Positions 17,387 through 25,712 of a stretch of DNA of 64,000 nucleotides are shown here, one piece after another. Numbering within the stretch: the stretch's first letter is position 1; each line of letters opens with the position of its first letter. Under the pieces are notes generated by a model, which ran no database searches, had not been told where the DNA came from, and worked only from the letters and a program-made list of their open reading frames with translations. Source of the stretch: Syntrophobacter fumaroxidans MPOB (GTDB taxonomy: Bacteria; Desulfobacterota; Syntrophobacteria; Syntrophobacterales; Syntrophobacteraceae); contig NC_008554.1 of NCBI RefSeq assembly GCF_000014965.1, positions 1,104,001 to 1,168,000 of the forward strand, in the 5' to 3' direction. A program made the position numbers and the translations under genes.

Positions 17387-19432
17387 ATGAGAATCGCCCT
17401 GGTCTTTCCGCCTTTCTACCTCGAGCCCATGTATAACATGCCTCCCCTGGGCCTGATCCACCTGGCGACAAACCTCGCCGCCGACGGTCATGACCCGTTC
17501 ATTCTCGACTTTCCCCTGGACATTCGTCGAGGAAGGCTCCACTTGGGAAAGCGGATCTACGCCGACTGCGCTTCCAGGATACTGGAAGAAGACCCGGGCA
17601 TGGTCGGCTTTTCGGTGCAATGCACCACTTTCCCGGGCGCGGTCCGTATCGCGCAACTGGTGAAAGCTCAAAACCCCGGCATCAAGATCGTGTTCGGAGG
17701 ACACAGCGCATCCGCGGTGGATATCGAAACCCTCGAGGCATTCCCCTGGATCGACGCGGTCGTGCGCGGCGAGGGGGAGATCACGATGTCCGAGCTCGCT
17801 TCGCGCTGCGTCCGGGCGGAGGGGCTCCACGGCGTCCGGGGGCTTTCCTTTCGTGACGGCGGCACAGTCTTTCGAAACGGGGATCGCGAGCTGATCGCCG
17901 ACCTGGATGAACTGCCCCTGGCCGACTACTCGTTCGTACCTCCCTTTTCCACCTACCGGGATTCCTGCGGCATTCCGCGAAGCATCGCCATCCTCGAAGT
18001 CGGCCGCGGCTGCCCCCACCATTGCATCTATTGTTCCCAGTCGGTCATGTGGAGACGTCGGCAGAGAACGTATTCGGTTCCCCGGCTGATCCGGGAAATG
18101 CGTAACCTGCGGGACCGGTACGGGGCCCAGTGTTTTCTGCTCGCCTACGATCAGTTCACGGCGCGGAGAAGCTTCGTGGAACAGTTCTGCGGCACGCTCA
18201 TCGAAACCGGTCTGAACCGTGTTCCCTGGTATTGCATCTCGAGGCTCGACACCGTGGACGCGGAGCTTCTCGGGCTCATGCGGGAGGCCGGATGCGAATC
18301 CATGTGCTACGGCATCGATTCCGGCTCGAAAAGAACCCTTGCCTTCATTCGGAAAAACATCGACGGCGACATTCTTCTCCGTCGCGTGAGGGAGACCACG
18401 GACCAGGGCATCGTTCCGACGCTCAGCTTTGTGATCGGTTTTCCGGAGGAGGAACGGGAAGACATCGACGCCACCCTGGAACTGACGCTGCGAACCGGTG
18501 TGCAGGGAGGCATCAACCCGTTGCTGCAACTGGCGACCGTCCTCCCCGGAACCGATCTCTTTCAGGGGTATGCCGACCGCCTGGTCCGCTCGGTGGACAC
18601 CTATTTCTCGCTGGGCATCGAATTCGACGGGGCAAGACGCCTCCGATCGGACGATGAACTCATCGATGCCCACCCCGCGATTTTTTGCAGCTTCTACAAC
18701 CTTCCCTGCCCCGCCTTCCCGCTTGAAACGCTGAACGTTCTCGCCGTCGGGTTTCCCCTGATCGTCAACTTCTATCCACGCTCGTTTCTGCTCCTGATGC
18801 TGGAGGCCGGCGAGTCGCCCTCCGGCTTGTTTTTCCGTTTCATGGATTGGCTGGCTCAAACCGGCCGAAAGACGGACTCGACGCTTTCCCCCCGGGACTG
18901 TTACAATCATTTTGCCGCGTTCACCGTGGAGACCGTAGCCTCCCTGGACCATCTCGAGAGGCATTACCTGCCCGAGATGATCCGGTACGAGACGATGGCG
19001 CTTGAGGCCGGAAAGTTCGATTCGGCGGATACCGCCTTCTTCATGGATCTTTCCGGTATAGGAAATCTCAAACCGCTTCTCGCGAGAAACATCGTCCTCG
19101 GGGAGTTCACTTTCAATCTGCCGGACATTATTTTGGACATCAAACACGGGGTTTTGGACAAGACCTATTCGCCATCGCGGACCTTCATGGTCTTTTCGCA
19201 CCGGGCGAACGAACTCGACGTAAAGGAAATCAACGATTTCGGAATGGACCTGCTGCGGCGCTGCGACGGCACAACGACCGTCGCGGACATTAGTCGGGAT
19301 CTTTTTGCGGCTTATGGGAAGGAATCTACTCACGAGGCGTTTTTCGACCTCTGTGTGGATGCGATTCGGGAACTGGCCGAGCTGAATCTGGTGCAGCCCG
19401 GATCGCCTCATCACTTGCCGGAAAGGGGGTGA
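17387..19432 (+). CDS. B12-binding-type radical SAM protein with C-terminal PqqD-like domain
   Basis: A 681-aa protein. Residues 1-150 are the cobalamin-binding-type N-terminal domain (MRIALVFPPF, PPLGLIHLATNL, IVFGGHSAS, VVRGEGE) without the DxHxxG cobalt ligand. The radical SAM core follows, with cluster cysteines C209, C213 and C216 in GCPHHCIYC and ESMCYGIDSGS and TLSFVIGFPEE downstream. Residues about 440-590 are an uncharacterised helical tail. Residues about 595-675 (DVKEINDFGMDLLRRCDGTT... ELAELNLV) match the PqqD/RiPP-recognition pattern of helix, CDGTTTVADI, then a terminal winged helix. ATG 17387 is the natural start, though its ribosome-binding site is weak. The stop overlaps the next start by 4 nt. 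Confidence 0.88.
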   Translation: MRIALVFPPFYLEPMYNMPPLGLIHLATNLAADGHDPFILDFPLDIRRGRLHLGKRIYADCASRILEEDPGMVGFSVQCTTFPGAVRIAQLVKAQNPGIKIVFGGHSASAVDIETLEAFPWIDAVVRGEGEITMSELASRCVRAEGLHGVRGLSFRDGGTVFRNGDRELIADLDELPLADYSFVPPFSTYRDSCGIPRSIAILEVGRGCPHHCIYCSQSVMWRRRQRTYSVPRLIREMRNLRDRYGAQCFLLAYDQFTARRSFVEQFCGTLIETGLNRVPWYCISRLDTVDAELLGLMREAGCESMCYGIDSGSKRTLAFIRKNIDGDILLRRVRETTDQGIVPTLSFVIGFPEEEREDIDATLELTLRTGVQGGINPLLQLATVLPGTDLFQGYADRLVRSVDTYFSLGIEFDGARRLRSDDELIDAHPAIFCSFYNLPCPAFPLETLNVLAVGFPLIVNFYPRSFLLLMLEAGESPSGLFFRFMDWLAQTGRKTDSTLSPRDCYNHFAAFTVETVASLDHLERHYLPEMIRYETMALEAGKFDSADTAFFMDLSGIGNLKPLLARNIVLGEFTFNLPDIILDIKHGVLDKTYSPSRTFMVFSHRANELDVKEINDFGMDLLRRCDGTTTVADISRDLFAAYGKESTHEAFFDLCVDAIRELAELNLVQPGSPHHLPERG

Positions 19433-19524
19433 GCGAAGTGCTGAAGGTAAAGGAAGTGGAGAAGAAGGTGGTAATGGCGGCCGTGTGTCATGCCCCGTCG
19501 GATGTGAGGCATGTTCCGACGTGA
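19429..19524 (+). CDS. 31-aa mini-ORF, candidate modified-peptide precursor
   Basis: GTG at 19429 overlaps the radical SAM stop as GTGA; AAAGGGG just precedes it. The peptide starts MSEVLKVKEVEKK, a charged Lys/Glu/Val-rich leader-like stretch, and ends CHAPSDVRHVPT with a single Cys, two His and two Pro. About 70% of its codons end in G or C, like real genes here. PqqA, the best known substrate of a radical SAM plus PqqD pair, is similarly short. I match it to no known precursor family. The same DNA forms a hairpin at 19485-19527, so this could instead be structured RNA. Confidence 0.45.
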   Translation: MSEVLKVKEVEKKVVMAAVCHAPSDVRHVPT

Positions 19525-19608
19525 CACGCACCGACGGAATCTCCGGTTCGGAGATGATCGACGATGATTTACTGAACGAGCCGGGGCGGGCTCCCATGGT
19601 CGCCCCGG
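19485..19608 (+). other. Three consecutive stem-loops between radical SAM and dipeptidase genes
   Basis: Stem 1 has two pairs: GTGTCA (19485-19490) with TGACAC (19522-19527), and GTCGGA (19497-19502) with TCCGAC (19515-19520), around a 12-nt loop. Stem 2 is ATCTCCG/CGGAGAT (19539-19555) with a 3-nt loop. Stem 3 is CCGGGGCG/CGCCCCGG (19581-19608) with a 12-nt loop. No T-runs follow, so these are not ordinary terminators. They may stabilise the mRNA, attenuate the dipeptidase gene, or form a small RNA. Confidence 0.6.
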
Positions 19609-19637
19609 TCGCCATGCAGGCGGACACCTTTCGATGA
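19521..19637 (+). CDS. 38-aa mini-ORF linking to the dipeptidase gene
   Basis: GTG at 19521 overlaps the previous stop as GTGA, and its own stop overlaps the dipeptidase start as ATGA. The peptide starts MTRTDGISGSEMIDDDLLNE and ends in a Pro/Ala/Met/Val-rich segment and DTFR. About 75% of codons end in G or C. It has no Cys. It might be a second precursor, a leader or a coupling ORF. It lacks a good ribosome-binding site, and two stem-loops lie within it, so confidence is modest. Confidence 0.35.
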   Translation: MTRTDGISGSEMIDDDLLNEPGRAPMVAPVAMQADTFR

Positions 19638-20608
19638 CGCAGCCCGGTTCGCAGACATCCGCCCTTCCAGTCTTCGCCGCAATCGACGGACACGTCGATC
19701 TCATTTATGAAATGACGAGACGGCATTCCAATGTGCCGCTGAGGAGCATCATCGACGGCGCGGTGACCCTTGCCGGCATGAGGGAGGGCAACGTCCGCGC
19801 GATCGCGGCCGCCCTGTATTGCGCGGATTCCTTCAACGGACAGGGCTCGGCCGCTCCGTATCTGCGCTCCCTCATCGACTACGCGGCGGCATACTTCACG
19901 GGACTCGATCGCATCGAGTCTCCAGGAGATCTACAGCGGTGCCTCGAGCATGAGGCGTTCCCGGGATACCTGCTCCTGATCGAGAACAGCGACGCCCTGC
20001 TCGACCTAGACCTCGACGAGCTCAAGAATGCGGGCATGAGGATAGCCGGGCTGACGCACGCCGGAAGCAACCGGTTGGGGGACGGCAACGGGGTGCAATG
20101 CCCGCAAGGGCTCACGGCCGCCGGGAAACGGTTGGTGAAGGAGCTCGGCGCACGGGGGTTCGCCATAGATGTTGCCCACCTCGCGGACCCGGGCCTTGCA
20201 GACCTTCTCCGCCTGTTTGACGGTCCCATCGTGTCTTCTCACACCGGGTTCCGGTTCTTCTGCGACACTCCCCGGAATCTGACCCGGCAGCAGCTGGGGG
20301 CTCTCTTTGCGCGCGACGGCATCGTGGGAATCACGGTCAACCCGGAAATGCTGTCTTCGAAGGGACGAGCCGGTATCGAGGATGTCTTCCGGCATATCGA
20401 CTGGGTGGCCCAGAAGCACGGTCCGGATCATGTCGCCATCGGGAGCGATTTTTGCGGCTTCGATTGTCCCAACGCAGACCTGTGGGACATCTCCCGGCTG
20501 CCGCTGATCGCGGAGGTCCTCCGGAAACGGGGTTACCCGGATGATGCCGTGGAGCGTATCATGGGCGGGAACTGGCGTCGTTTCTACCAGGCGCTGCTCG
20601 CGGGATGA
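19634..20608 (+). CDS. Membrane dipeptidase-type M19 metallopeptidase
   Basis: A 324-aa protein of peptidase family M19 (renal dipeptidase). Zinc-site features are visible in order: HVD with H20 and D22, the bridging Glu in LLIENSD, His in GLTHAGSN, His in VSSHTGFRFF, and Asp in GSDFCGFD. The family hydrolyses dipeptides, often accepting a D-residue at the C-terminus. There is no signal peptide, so it acts in the cytoplasm. It ends the chain of 4-nt overlaps started by the radical SAM gene, which suggests a role in processing or degrading that system's peptide. The convergent aminotransferase gene ends 38 bp away. Confidence 0.9.
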   Translation: MTQPGSQTSALPVFAAIDGHVDLIYEMTRRHSNVPLRSIIDGAVTLAGMREGNVRAIAAALYCADSFNGQGSAAPYLRSLIDYAAAYFTGLDRIESPGDLQRCLEHEAFPGYLLLIENSDALLDLDLDELKNAGMRIAGLTHAGSNRLGDGNGVQCPQGLTAAGKRLVKELGARGFAIDVAHLADPGLADLLRLFDGPIVSSHTGFRFFCDTPRNLTRQQLGALFARDGIVGITVNPEMLSSKGRAGIEDVFRHIDWVAQKHGPDHVAIGSDFCGFDCPNADLWDISRLPLIAEVLRKRGYPDDAVERIMGGNWRRFYQALLAG

Positions 20609-20646
20609 CGCCTCCGCCGCGCGGGGCGGCGGCCGCTTGCAACCGC

Positions 20647-21786
20647 TCACCCCGTGGGGCGATACGCATCCAGCGCGTCGAGGAATGCGTCGATGTCCTC
20701 GGCGTTGTTGTAAAAATGAGGCGAGAGCCGAATGTATCGGCCGCGCCGGGATACGCAAACGTTTCGCCGGTTGAAGAAATCGAACAGCTCCTGGGGATTT
20801 CCCGGCGGGATGAAACTGATGATTCCCGAGCGGTTCTTCTTCTCCACGGGCGACACCACTTCGAGGCTCCTTTCCCGCAGTCCGTCCAGGACGCGATCGT
20901 TCAGCGCGAGAATGCTCTCCGACACGGTGTCGATTCCGACCTCCAACAGCAATCCCAAGGCGGCTCCCAGGCCCAGAATCCCCGCCACGTTGCCGGTCCC
21001 CGTTTCGAACCGCAAAGCGTCTTTTTTCAAGGAAAGACTCAGCGTCTCGAAATTGTTCTCGTCGACCACGCTTCGCCATCCGACGCGCCCCGGGCGGACC
21101 ATTTCGTCGACATCCCGGGATATGTAGAGCGCCCCTGAGCCCATCAAACCGAGGAGCCATTTGTGAGCGCCCGCAGCCAGGAAATGAATGCCGCATTTGT
21201 GGACGTCGAGCGCGAACGCGCCAAGACTCTGTATGGCGTCCACGCAAAACAGGATTCCCTTTTCGCGACAGAATTCACCCACGGCTTCGAGATCGCAGAG
21301 AAAGCCCGTGGCGTAATCCACCGAGCTCACCGCCAGCAGGCGGACGCCGGGACGGAACGCCTCCTCGAGCTCCGCCGGTCCGAACCTGCCCAGGTTTTTG
21401 CAGTAGAAACGCATTTGGACTCCGAGCCGTTCGAGGTTGAGCCACGGATACACATTGGCCGGAAAGTCGGGCATGGGCACCAGCACGGCGTCCCCGGGCT
21501 TCCAGTCCAGGCCTTCCGCGATGATGCTCAAGCCGTCGGAGGTATTCCCGGTGAAGGCGATTTCCCCGGGCTCCGCGTTGATCAGCCGAGCGAAGCGGCG
21601 ACGCGCTTCGGCGACGCCTTCCATCCATTCTCCGTAGCGGACCGGACCGGATTCGACCAGTGCATCGAGAAACGACACAACGGCCGCGCGCACCCTGAGC
21701 GAAGAAGCGGATACCGCCGCGTGGTTCAGGAAGGCGTAGCGATCCGTTACCGGGAACAATGCGCGATACCGCTTGGTGGTTTTCAC
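20647..21786 (-). CDS. Class V PLP-dependent aminotransferase / cysteine-desulfurase-like
   Basis: A 379-aa fold-type I enzyme. The N-terminal FLNHAAVSASS, FTGNTSDGLSIIAEG (phosphate cup), CVDAIQSLG with the pyridine-binding Asp, and GAHKWLLG with the Schiff-base Lys identify class V. There is no active-site cysteine loop like that of IscS/NifS, so a desulfurase role is unlikely. Kynureninase, isopenicillin-epimerase-like or other lyase roles are open. It is convergent with the dipeptidase gene. A possible link to the peptide cassette is only positional. The start at 21786 has GGAGC about 7 nt upstream. Confidence 0.87.
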   Translation of the reverse strand: MKTTKRYRALFPVTDRYAFLNHAAVSASSLRVRAAVVSFLDALVESGPVRYGEWMEGVAEARRRFARLINAEPGEIAFTGNTSDGLSIIAEGLDWKPGDAVLVPMPDFPANVYPWLNLERLGVQMRFYCKNLGRFGPAELEEAFRPGVRLLAVSSVDYATGFLCDLEAVGEFCREKGILFCVDAIQSLGAFALDVHKCGIHFLAAGAHKWLLGLMGSGALYISRDVDEMVRPGRVGWRSVVDENNFETLSLSLKKDALRFETGTGNVAGILGLGAALGLLLEVGIDTVSESILALNDRVLDGLRERSLEVVSPVEKKNRSGIISFIPPGNPQELFDFFNRRNVCVSRRGRYIRLSPHFYNNAEDIDAFLDALDAYRPTG

Positions 21787-21940
21787 TCGATGCTCCTTTT
21801 GAATTCTCTCGACAGATCCCGACGGAACATTATATTAAACCAGACTCGGTCTTTTCGAGAAGAATAAGAGGAACCTGGAGCGGTCCGACGCCTGCCGGAC
21901 CCGAAACGCGGTCTGTACGATCGAAAGGAAGGGATTTTTG

Positions 21941-22639
21941 ATGGAGAGACAATACTATCCACAGCAAGATCAGGTTGTGGCCATTCAAAGTGATTTTGTC
22001 CGCCGTGTGTACAACTGGATGGGGATCGGGCTTGCCACGACGGCAGTGGTCGCCATGCTCACATTTTCCAGCTCAACGACCAGTCGACTGCTCGCTCAAT
22101 ATCCCGGCCTGATGCTGGGTCTCGTCCTCGCGGAGCTCGGTCTCGTGATCGCCATCAGCGCCGGTATAAACCGGTTTCGCGCCTCGAGCGCAACGCTCAT
22201 GTTTTTCATTTACTCCGCGCTGAATGGAGTGACCCTCTCGGTCATTTTTCTTGTCTACGCACATTCGTCCATTGCCAACACGTTTTTCGTGACGGCCGGA
22301 ATGTTTGCGATCATGAGCGTCTACGGCTACACGACCCGCACGGACCTGACATCCTTGGGCAACTTCCTTTTCATGGGCCTGATCGGAATCATTCTGGCAT
22401 CCGTGGTGAACATTTTCCTCGGCAGTCAATCCCTTGACTGGATTATTTCCTGCCTGGGCGTGATCATCTTCGTCGGCCTCACCGCCTACGATACTCAGTC
22501 CATCAAGGCAATGGCCCACGGCGGGTTCGCCGATGCGGAAACCGAACAGAAGGCGGCGGTGATTGGAGCATTGCGGCTGTATCTTGACTTCATCAACCTC
22601 TTCCTCATGCTGCTCAGGCTCTTCGGGCGCCGCGACTGA
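21941..22639 (+). CDS. Bax inhibitor-1/YccA family membrane protein
   Basis: A 232-aa protein with about seven membrane helices. Typical features are the N-terminal DFVRRVYNWMGIGL, the sixth-helix AYDTQSIKAMA with conserved Asp, and the terminal ALRLYLDFINLFLMLLRLFG. Bacterial members (YccA, YetJ) are implicated in pH-dependent calcium leak and FtsH interaction. ATG 21941 is chosen with AAGGAAGGG upstream; the in-frame TTG three bases earlier is a worse start. It is monocistronic. Confidence 0.93.
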   Translation: MERQYYPQQDQVVAIQSDFVRRVYNWMGIGLATTAVVAMLTFSSSTTSRLLAQYPGLMLGLVLAELGLVIAISAGINRFRASSATLMFFIYSALNGVTLSVIFLVYAHSSIANTFFVTAGMFAIMSVYGYTTRTDLTSLGNFLFMGLIGIILASVVNIFLGSQSLDWIISCLGVIIFVGLTAYDTQSIKAMAHGGFADAETEQKAAVIGALRLYLDFINLFLMLLRLFGRRD

Positions 22640-23070
22640 TACCGCCCGACCGTGTAAAACACCGTCCGGTTCCTTCTGCGGGAATGACCGGTCTCCCGGA
22701 AGGAACCGTGAAACGCAAACGTGAGCGCCCACGAATCGACACGACGGAAAGGCAAACCTCCGCCCGAACATCCCGCGGGTCCTTCCGGCGAAAGGCTGAT
22801 GCCGGCGTGTTTTTCCTGATCGCGGTGGAGCCTCGGAGGCGAAAGACCATGGAGGCTCCACGCCTTTATGCCTCCACCGCTCCGGTTAAAATCCTGCCCT
22901 GACATATTGCCTGTTTTCCCCTCTTGCTTATCTTTTTAAAAAGGATATTCGGAAATTGGCAGATAGCTGCTTCTACTTCTTCTCCAGTAATAGGAGTTGA
23001 AAGATGTGCTGTGTCGAAGTCCGGAGAAACGGCTTTGGATCCTGACACAATGAGAGCGAGGAGTGACGAA
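22640..23070. other. Intergenic region between BI-1 and Met/His-rich protein genes
   Basis: No gene is supported. A stem-loop CGGTTCCTTC/GAAGGAACCG at 22667-22708 (10-bp arms, 22-nt loop) could end the BI-1 transcript. The frame of the next gene extends upstream to 22924, but those codons look non-coding and precede a clear ribosome-binding site. Confidence 0.45.
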
Positions 23071-23565
23071 ATGAAAAGATTGATCCTGATGCTTCCCATC
23101 ATGTTGTCCCTTGTGCTCTTGCCGATGGGAGCGACCGCGCAACAGGCAAGCGGAAGTCCGGCGGAGACCACCGTCGCAATGAAGCATGCACCGATGCACC
23201 ATGACACGGGAAAAACAAGCGAAGAAACGGCCGCGGAGTGCCTCCGATGGCGGGAGAAACTCCAGGCGATGGACAAGAGCCTGAATGAGAAGGTCGTCGC
23301 CATGAACGAGGCCAAAGGCGATGCGAAGCTTGCCGCAATGGCCGCGGTGCTCAATGAATTGGTTGCCCAGCGCAAGGACATGAGGGAGATGATGTCCTGG
23401 GTGCATCACGACAAAATGGGTCGTATGTGCGCCATGATGGACCACCGGATGGATATGCGGGGCATGCATGGAGGCGCCATGATGCATCACGGGACAGCCG
23501 GCTTCGGTCAGCAGGGAACCGGCGGAACGAGCGGCAGCGGCACGGGCGCCGGTTCTTCACAGTAG
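23071..23565 (+). CDS. Exported Met/His-rich small protein
   Basis: A 164-aa protein with a Sec signal peptide (MKRLILMLPIMLSLVLLPMG, cleavage near ATAQQA) and GAGGAG upstream of ATG 23071. The mature part has MKHAPMHHD near its start, a helical middle with TAAECLRWREKL, and a C-terminal run rich in Met and His (MGRMCAMMDHRMDMRGMHGG) before a Gly/Ser/Thr tail. This composition is typical of periplasmic copper or silver chelators, so metal binding is a fair inference, but no defined family motif is seen. It has no operon partners. Confidence 0.75.
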   Translation: MKRLILMLPIMLSLVLLPMGATAQQASGSPAETTVAMKHAPMHHDTGKTSEETAAECLRWREKLQAMDKSLNEKVVAMNEAKGDAKLAAMAAVLNELVAQRKDMREMMSWVHHDKMGRMCAMMDHRMDMRGMHGGAMMHHGTAGFGQQGTGGTSGSGTGAGSSQ

Positions 23566-24067
23566 ATTGCCGATCAGAGCCACGCACCTTTGGAACGAAC
23601 AGACACGGCATCACACGTGTGATCGCCGTGTCTGCATTTCCGGCTTTTCTCGGAACGAACGGCCGGCACTCCCCGCAAGCAACCGCCCTGCAAGGGAACG
23701 ACCCACGCGGACATGGCGTCAATCACCCCTCTCCTGATTTGGATTTGCCGATTCCCACCCGTTGGTTTAGACTTCAGGGCGGCACTCCCGGGTGGTGTTT
23801 TCAGAGGAATTCGACGCCCGGCTTTCCTGCATCGGCGTGGCGTCAGTCCCCGAAACGGCGGAGGCCCGCATTTCTCTGCGAAGGCGATTCCCGGGAAATT
23901 GCGCACCCGGCGGTTCGCGGTGGACCTCCCGGAAGCGATTGAAGCGAACATCGCCGATGCCGCCTCTCCCGGCCGGGTGATTCCCGACCGGGCCGGCCGC
24001 TGTTGCCGGGGATACCGCCCAGGGGGCAAACGCCCTGCGATGAGGCACAACTGCGGGATGCTCTCAC
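23566..24067. other. Intergenic region with a 33-bp palindrome
   Basis: AGACACGGCATCACAC (23601-23616) mirrors GTGTGAT-C-GCCGTGTCT (23617-23633) with one unpaired C, giving 16 paired bases and no loop. It lies 35 bp past the previous stop and may end transcription, although no T-run follows. The remaining 430 bp show no gene or promoter. Confidence 0.5.
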
Positions 24068-24757
24068 ATGCCTATCCGATCCGATCGTTTCCACAGCTAC
24101 GCGGAACTCAAGGCGGCCGAGCGCGAAGGAACGGACTACCGTATCACCGTGCGGCCCGGGAAACTGCCCATCGCGGTCATGGCTCCGCACGGCGGGGGGA
24201 TCGAGCCCGGCACATCGGAGCTCGCACGGGCCGTTGCCGATGGGAAGTTCACCTGCTACTGCTTCGACGGCGTCAAGCCCCGAGGCAACGGGAGCCTGCA
24301 CCTGACCAGTACCCGTTTTGACGAGCCGTTGGGTGTGGGCGTGGCGTCCGGGGCACATACCGTCGTCACCCTGCATGGCTGCGGAGGCGGGGGAGAATAT
24401 GTTCTCGTCGGTGGAGGCAATGCTTTGCTGGGCGACCGGATCAGGACGGTTTTGCCGGGGACCGGTATTGCGGTGCGTCAAGGCTCCCGGCTTGCCGGCA
24501 GGAGCCCGTTGAATCTGTGCAACCGGTGCGGGAACTGCGGGGGAGTGCAACTGGAGCTCTCGCGCGGCCTTCGCGCCGGGATGTTTAAGGACCTCACGCC
24601 TGAAGGTCGAAAGATCACCACCGCCGTGTTCGAAACGTTCGTATCCCGTCTCCGGGACCTGCTGACGGATTACGAGAGGGAGATCGAAAAAAAGACGGCC
24701 CGGCTCGCACCCGGCAAGGAATCGTTGAGAGATTTCACGGCGCCCTCGGCCGACTGA
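24068..24757 (+). CDS. Poly-gamma-glutamate hydrolase family protein (DUF867, YjqB-like)
   Basis: A 229-aa protein matching the family named after phage poly-gamma-glutamate hydrolases and Bacillus YjqB. The zinc-site signature is MAPHGGGIEPGTSELA. TVVTLHGC follows in the middle of the protein, and the GVQLELSRGLR segment closes the fold. The family cleaves gamma-glutamyl bonds in the studied phage enzymes. In most bacteria the substrate is unknown. The Cys-rich insert NLCNRCGNCGG replaces the usual NRG.. segment and is unusual. No signal peptide is seen. The RNase H-like gene follows after 74 bp. Confidence 0.85.
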   Translation: MPIRSDRFHSYAELKAAEREGTDYRITVRPGKLPIAVMAPHGGGIEPGTSELARAVADGKFTCYCFDGVKPRGNGSLHLTSTRFDEPLGVGVASGAHTVVTLHGCGGGGEYVLVGGGNALLGDRIRTVLPGTGIAVRQGSRLAGRSPLNLCNRCGNCGGVQLELSRGLRAGMFKDLTPEGRKITTAVFETFVSRLRDLLTDYEREIEKKTARLAPGKESLRDFTAPSAD

Positions 24758-24831
24758 AGCGGGAATCGGAAACAGATGATGCGGCCGATTCACCTTCAAC
24801 GTTTCGCCCGCCGACCGGAGGAAGTATCCTG

Positions 24832-25677
24832 ATGCTGCAAAACACTTTCTGTCACCTGCCGGGGATCGGCTTTCGCACGGAACGGCAGCTTTGGGACCGC
24901 GGCGTTCATTCCTGGGACGTTTTCCGGACGGAATCCACTCCACTCCCCTTTGGAAAAGCCAGGGCGGCCGCTCTCAGAAAAGACCTGGGGCATTCGCTGG
25001 CGCATCTGCGCGAAACCGACGCGCGGTTCTTCGCCGAGAGGCTCCCTTCGGACCTGCACTGGCGGTTGTTCCGGGATTTCAGGCATTCCACCGCCTACCT
25101 GGACATCGAGACGACCGGTCTCGGGTATCCCGACGATCACATCACCACCATTGCGCTTTATGACGGGAAATCCCTGCGCACTTACATCCATGGGGACAAT
25201 CTCCACCGGTTCGCCGCCGACATCGCCCGCTTCGAGCTGATCGTCACGTACAACGGGAAGTGTTTCGATCTTCCTTTCATCAGGGATTTCCTGGAAGTCG
25301 AACTGGATCAGGCCCATATCGATCTCCGCTACGTCCTGAGAAGTCTCGGGTATTCAGGGGGGCTCAAGGGCTGTGAGAGGCAGATCGGAATCTGCAGGGA
25401 CACACTGGAAGGCGTGGACGGTTATTTTGCGGTTCTGCTCTGGCAGGAGTACGTCGAGCGCAACGACATGAAGGCGCTGCAGACCCTCCTGGCATACAAC
25501 GCCATGGACACGGTCAACCTGGAAAAGCTCATGGTTCTCGCCTACAACCTGAAGCTGCGGGACACCCCGTTTCCGGAGCTGAGGATCGACGAGGACCCCG
25601 CTACGCCGGATATTCCTTTCGAGCCCGACATCGATACGATCAACCGGATCAGGCATCGTTTTTTCGGGTATGCCTGA
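24832..25677 (+). CDS. RNase H-like 3'-5' exonuclease, YprB type
   Basis: A 281-aa protein. Residues about 85-255 form an RNase H-like exonuclease: AYLDIETTGLG carries the two first metal ligands (D91, E93), VTYNGKCFDLPF is the Exo II-type motif with its Asp, and LLAYNAMDTVNL supplies the Exo III Asp. It matches the YprB/RNase_H_2 family of nucleases, often linked to DNA or RNA maintenance. The first 80 residues (LPGIGFRTERQLWDRGV) look like a helix-hairpin-helix element. GGAGGAAG lies before ATG 24832. It is probably cotranscribed with the previous gene. Confidence 0.85.
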   Translation: MLQNTFCHLPGIGFRTERQLWDRGVHSWDVFRTESTPLPFGKARAAALRKDLGHSLAHLRETDARFFAERLPSDLHWRLFRDFRHSTAYLDIETTGLGYPDDHITTIALYDGKSLRTYIHGDNLHRFAADIARFELIVTYNGKCFDLPFIRDFLEVELDQAHIDLRYVLRSLGYSGGLKGCERQIGICRDTLEGVDGYFAVLLWQEYVERNDMKALQTLLAYNAMDTVNLEKLMVLAYNLKLRDTPFPELRIDEDPATPDIPFEPDIDTINRIRHRFFGYA

Positions 25678-25712
25678 AGCGGTCCCGCGGGGTCCCACAA
25701 GAAGATCGACCG

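Noticed and set aside
17366-19726. A 786-codon minus-strand frame opposite the radical SAM gene
   Set aside because: It is the same effect: no motifs, and the plus strand carries the cluster cysteines and the rest of the enzyme.
20647-21786. The class V aminotransferase as a NifS/IscS-type cysteine desulfurase feeding iron-sulfur clusters for the radical SAM enzyme
   Set aside because: The active-site Cys loop of desulfurases is not present, and the gene is convergent rather than part of the cassette.
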